A DNA stretch of 8,004 bases. Source: Bacteroidota bacterium. Lineage in GTDB: Bacteria; Bacteroidota; Bacteroidia; Bacteroidales; VadinHA17. The position numbers were made by a program, and so were the translations under genes. The notes below the pieces were generated by a model. The model did no database searches. It saw nothing but the letters and a program-made list of their open reading frames with translations, and had not been told where the DNA came from. Location of the stretch: positions 1-8,004 of the forward strand of contig SBFZ01000320.1 of the NCBI GenBank assembly GCA_006227095.1, read 5' to 3'. Of this stretch, positions 6,256 through 8,004 are shown one piece after another; within the stretch, counting starts at the first letter, position 1, and the number at the start of each line of letters is the position of its first letter.

Positions 6256-7422
6256 TTATTTGTAATTCAGTACCGGTTCCCATCCTCTCAGTGCCAGCAG
6301 GATAAAGAATCCGATGACATATGCGGCTGCTATCCACCATCCGCTCTTCAGCCAGCGGGCAACGGACCTGCCTTCGGGGAACTTGTTCGTGATGGCAACA
6401 CCTGCTGATGACCCGAACCAGATCATTGAGCCGCCGAATCCTACGGCATAGGCCAGCATTCCCCAGTCATAGCCTCCCTGCTCGAGTGCCAGTTTTGTCA
6501 GAGGTATATTGTCAAATACCGAAGAGACGAATCCCAGTACCAGGCTGGTTTCCCAGGATGCAGCTGGAAGGGTTTCCACCGGCATCATTGAAGCTGAGAA
6601 TACCAGGGATAAAAGAAATATGGTCCCTTTCAGTGAATTTTTAAGCTCGCCCCATGGAGTGGAGGTAAAGAGTGCCCCGAGGAGAATGCCGATCCATACT
6701 CCGGCAGCAGGGAAGTCGAGAAGGATATTGGTGGAGATGGCTCCGATCAGTATAATTGCCACAACGATTATCTTCCGGTAGTTGATTTTGATTCCCGGTG
6801 TGGCATCATTCTGTATCGGCTGGTATTTTGTCTGGATTATTGAAAGTGGTATCCCGAAAATCAGCAGTGCCGGAATTACTGCGAAGTAGGCATGCAATAC
6901 ATTCACAGCGGGAACCCCGTCAATCCACATGAGGGTTGTGGTTGTATCTCCGATGACACTTCCTGCACCCCCGGCGTTGCTGGAGGCAACTATTGCCGCC
7001 ACGTAGCCTATATGTACCCGTCCCCTGAATACTACCAGGGCAATGGTTCCGCCGATAAGGGCTGCAGCGATGTTGTCAAGGAACGAGGAAAGCACCGTTA
7101 TCATCACCAGCAGGGAGAAGGCGCCGGGCCAACCGCTGCTGAGGTAATTCGGAAGCAGGTCGGGGATACGGGATTCCTCGAAGTGCTTTGAAAGGACTGC
7201 AAATCCAAACAGCAACCCCATCAGGTTGAGGAGAGTCCTCCCTTCTTCACCCAGGTGATGAATAAGGAGGAAAGGTTCAGCCGGGTCACTGAAAACCAGC
7301 TTGTAGATAATGATCAGGGTCATGCCCGTCAGGGCCACCCACATGGTATGTCTGTGGAAGAGTGCTACTCCCACGAGAGTAAGCGCAAAGAGCACGAACT
7401 CAAAGTTCTGAACCAGAAACAT
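6256..7422 (-). CDS. NhaD/citrate-transporter-like (ion transporter superfamily) membrane protein
   Basis: This 388-residue polytopic inner-membrane protein belongs to the ion transporter superfamily that contains NhaD, ArsB and CitMHS. It shows the family's two-fold internal symmetry. The first half has SSFLDNIAAALIGG (Asp116-Asn117) followed by SSNAGGAGSVIGDTTTT (Asp159). The second has SSVFDNIPL (Asp304-Asn305) followed by GFGGSMIWFGSSAGVAI. Asp-Asn pairs in broken helices and the GDTTTT motif are typical of NhaD Na+/H+ antiporters, so Na+/H+ exchange is my best guess, but a carboxylate substrate is possible. About ten or eleven hydrophobic segments are visible. The frame extends 19 codons upstream to a TTG at 7479, but that covers the likely promoter, so I use the ATG at 7422. 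It lies downstream of a canonical NhaD on the same strand, separated by a terminator, so it is probably transcribed on its own. Confidence 0.8.
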   Translation of the reverse strand: MFLVQNFEFVLFALTLVGVALFHRHTMWVALTGMTLIIIYKLVFSDPAEPFLLIHHLGEEGRTLLNLMGLLFGFAVLSKHFEESRIPDLLPNYLSSGWPGAFSLLVMITVLSSFLDNIAAALIGGTIALVVFRGRVHIGYVAAIVASSNAGGAGSVIGDTTTTLMWIDGVPAVNVLHAYFAVIPALLIFGIPLSIIQTKYQPIQNDATPGIKINYRKIIVVAIILIGAISTNILLDFPAAGVWIGILLGALFTSTPWGELKNSLKGTIFLLSLVFSASMMPVETLPAASWETSLVLGFVSSVFDNIPLTKLALEQGGYDWGMLAYAVGFGGSMIWFGSSAGVAITNKFPEGRSVARWLKSGWWIAAAYVIGFFILLALRGWEPVLNYK

Positions 7423-7476
7423 GTTAAGGGAGATTAAGGTTGGTGTATCTGTACCTGTAAATAGGATTAGAGAATG

Positions 7477-7484
7477 CAAATATA
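7477..7484 (-). promoter_or_regulatory. Possible promoter -7 box for the NhaD-like gene
   Basis: TATATTTG read on the minus strand matches TAnnTTTG exactly and would give a leader of about 50 bases to the ATG at 7422. It overlaps the T-rich tail of the upstream terminator, and the hairpin occupies the place of the -33 element, where no TTG is found. It may therefore be a weak promoter or merely a terminator tail that happens to match. Confidence 0.4.
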
Positions 7485-7513
7485 AAGGGCTTCACCCTTC
7501 GATGAAGCCCTTT
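7481..7513 (-). terminator. Intrinsic terminator after the canonical NhaD gene
   Basis: The arms at 7484-7494 and 7503-7513 (AAAGGGCTTCA on the minus strand and its complement) form a perfect 11-pair stem with an eight-base loop, 21 bases after the NhaD stop. On the minus strand it ends in CCCTTTATATTTG, a moderate T-tail. The stem is nearly symmetrical, so it could also act on plus-strand transcripts. Confidence 0.75.
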
Positions 7514-7534
7514 GAATGAATATTTTTTTCAACC

Positions 7535-8004
7535 TCAGTGAATAATCTGTGCCTGAAGCCAATAGGCTCCTGCACCAGCCAGGTAACCTGCCAGGGCGAG
7601 AAGTGAGATCTTCTTCATATACCATATGAAGTCAATTCTCTCGAGGCCCATGGCAGCAACGCCTGCCGCCGACCCGATGATGAGCATGCTTCCGCCCGTT
7701 CCTGCGCAGTAGGCAAGGAACTCCCAGAAGAGGCCATCCTGTACGAAGAAACCTGCGTATGCCGGATCAGCGGCCATCCGGAGCATGTCAGGGGTAACCA
7801 CCTCATACATCCCCATTGCCCCTGCCACAAGCGGCACATTGTCAACCACTGCCGAGATGGCACCAATGGCAAGGTTGATGAGGTATATGTCACCCAGTTT
7901 CTCATCGAGCCATCCTGCAAGCAGGCTGAGATGCCCGGCACTCTGAAGTGCAGCAACTGCGGAAAGAATCCCGAGGAAGAAGAAAATAGTCGGGGTATCA
8001 ACCT
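7535..8004 (-). CDS. nhaD: NhaD Na+/H+ antiporter, C-terminal part (5' end outside the window)
   Basis: The frame is open from the window edge (first full codon at 8002) to the TGA at 7535-7537, giving 155 residues, about a third of the usual 440-480. It begins inside the protein: VDTPTIFFFLGILSAVAALQ, then SAVVDNVPLVAGAMGMY (Asp54-Asn55 of the visible part), FWEFLAYCAGTGGS, IIGSAAGVAAMG, and a final KKISLLALAGYLAGAGAYW helix. These are the classic C-terminal blocks of NhaD, with the conserved Asp-Asn pair and the GTGGS/GSAAG motifs that shape the ion site in this family. The GTG that begins VDNVPLV is internal and not a start. The role is Na+(Li+)/H+ exchange at the inner membrane for salt and pH homeostasis. 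It is clearly a different protein from the downstream NhaD-like gene, not a recent duplicate. Confidence 0.9.
   Translation of the reverse strand, partial: VDTPTIFFFLGILSAVAALQSAGHLSLLAGWLDEKLGDIYLINLAIGAISAVVDNVPLVAGAMGMYEVVTPDMLRMAADPAYAGFFVQDGLFWEFLAYCAGTGGSMLIIGSAAGVAAMGLERIDFIWYMKKISLLALAGYLAGAGAYWLQAQIIH

Noticed and set aside
6892..7191. Plus-strand 99-codon frame opposite the NhaD-like gene
   Set aside because: The minus frame encodes the conserved GDTTTT and DN membrane motifs. The plus product is Cys/Gly/His-rich without a family pattern.
7423..7479. TTG-initiated 19-residue extension of the NhaD-like protein
   Set aside because: It starts within the promoter-like TATATTTG box, uses a rare start codon and adds a polar segment before the first membrane helix.
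1..8004. CRISPR array, insertion sequence, tRNA or long direct repeats
   Set aside because: I saw no spaced direct repeats, transposase motifs, terminal inverted repeats around genes, or cloverleaf-like segments on reading through both strands.

Overview
The window looks like chromosomal DNA from a member of the Bacteroidota, probably a Bacteroidales- or Marinilabiliales-like anaerobe. Three things point there. The promoters fit the Bacteroidetes -7 box TAnnTTTG (three copies of TATATTTG and one TACCTTTG). Start codons generally lack a clear Shine-Dalgarno. The gene families are typical: a 724-residue DPP-IV ending its signal peptide in Ala-Gln, a small RRM protein, and NhaD-type antiporters. 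Base composition is moderate and even across the coding regions, with no sign of insertion sequences, prophage, CRISPR or tRNA.

Layout. Positions 1-123 (minus) hold the first 41 codons of a gene whose N-terminus resembles the alcohol-acetyltransferase/condensation-like family; it diverges from the next block through a short two-way promoter region (about 124-264). Positions 265-5680 (plus) hold three peptidases in a row: a secreted dipeptidyl peptidase IV (S9B), a cytosolic Xaa-Pro aminopeptidase (M24B) and an S37-family lipoprotein peptidase. Positions 5681-5861 are a regulatory stretch with a good Bacteroidetes promoter, an inverted repeat over its -33 element and a leader hairpin. They are followed by a 101-residue RRM RNA-binding protein (5862-6167) and its terminator. 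On the minus strand, converging on that gene, are a 388-residue NhaD/citrate-transporter-like membrane protein (6256-7422) and, upstream of it, the C-terminal 155 residues of a canonical NhaD Na+/H+ antiporter that runs off the window end (7535-8004).

How the genes work together. The peptidase block is coherent: DPP-IV removes Xaa-Pro dipeptides in the periplasm, the S37 enzyme is expected to release tri- or tetrapeptides ending in Pro, and the M24B enzyme splits the Xaa-Pro bond of imported peptides in the cytosol. Together they would take apart proline-containing peptides that general aminopeptidases cannot. The two ion transporters likely serve Na+/pH homeostasis. The RRM protein is a probable post-transcriptional regulator, and its leader has features that could support autoregulation.

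I found no clearly novel multi-gene system. The most interesting signals are the proline-peptidase cluster, the structured RRM upstream region, and the terminator hairpin fused to a promoter-like box between the two antiporter genes.
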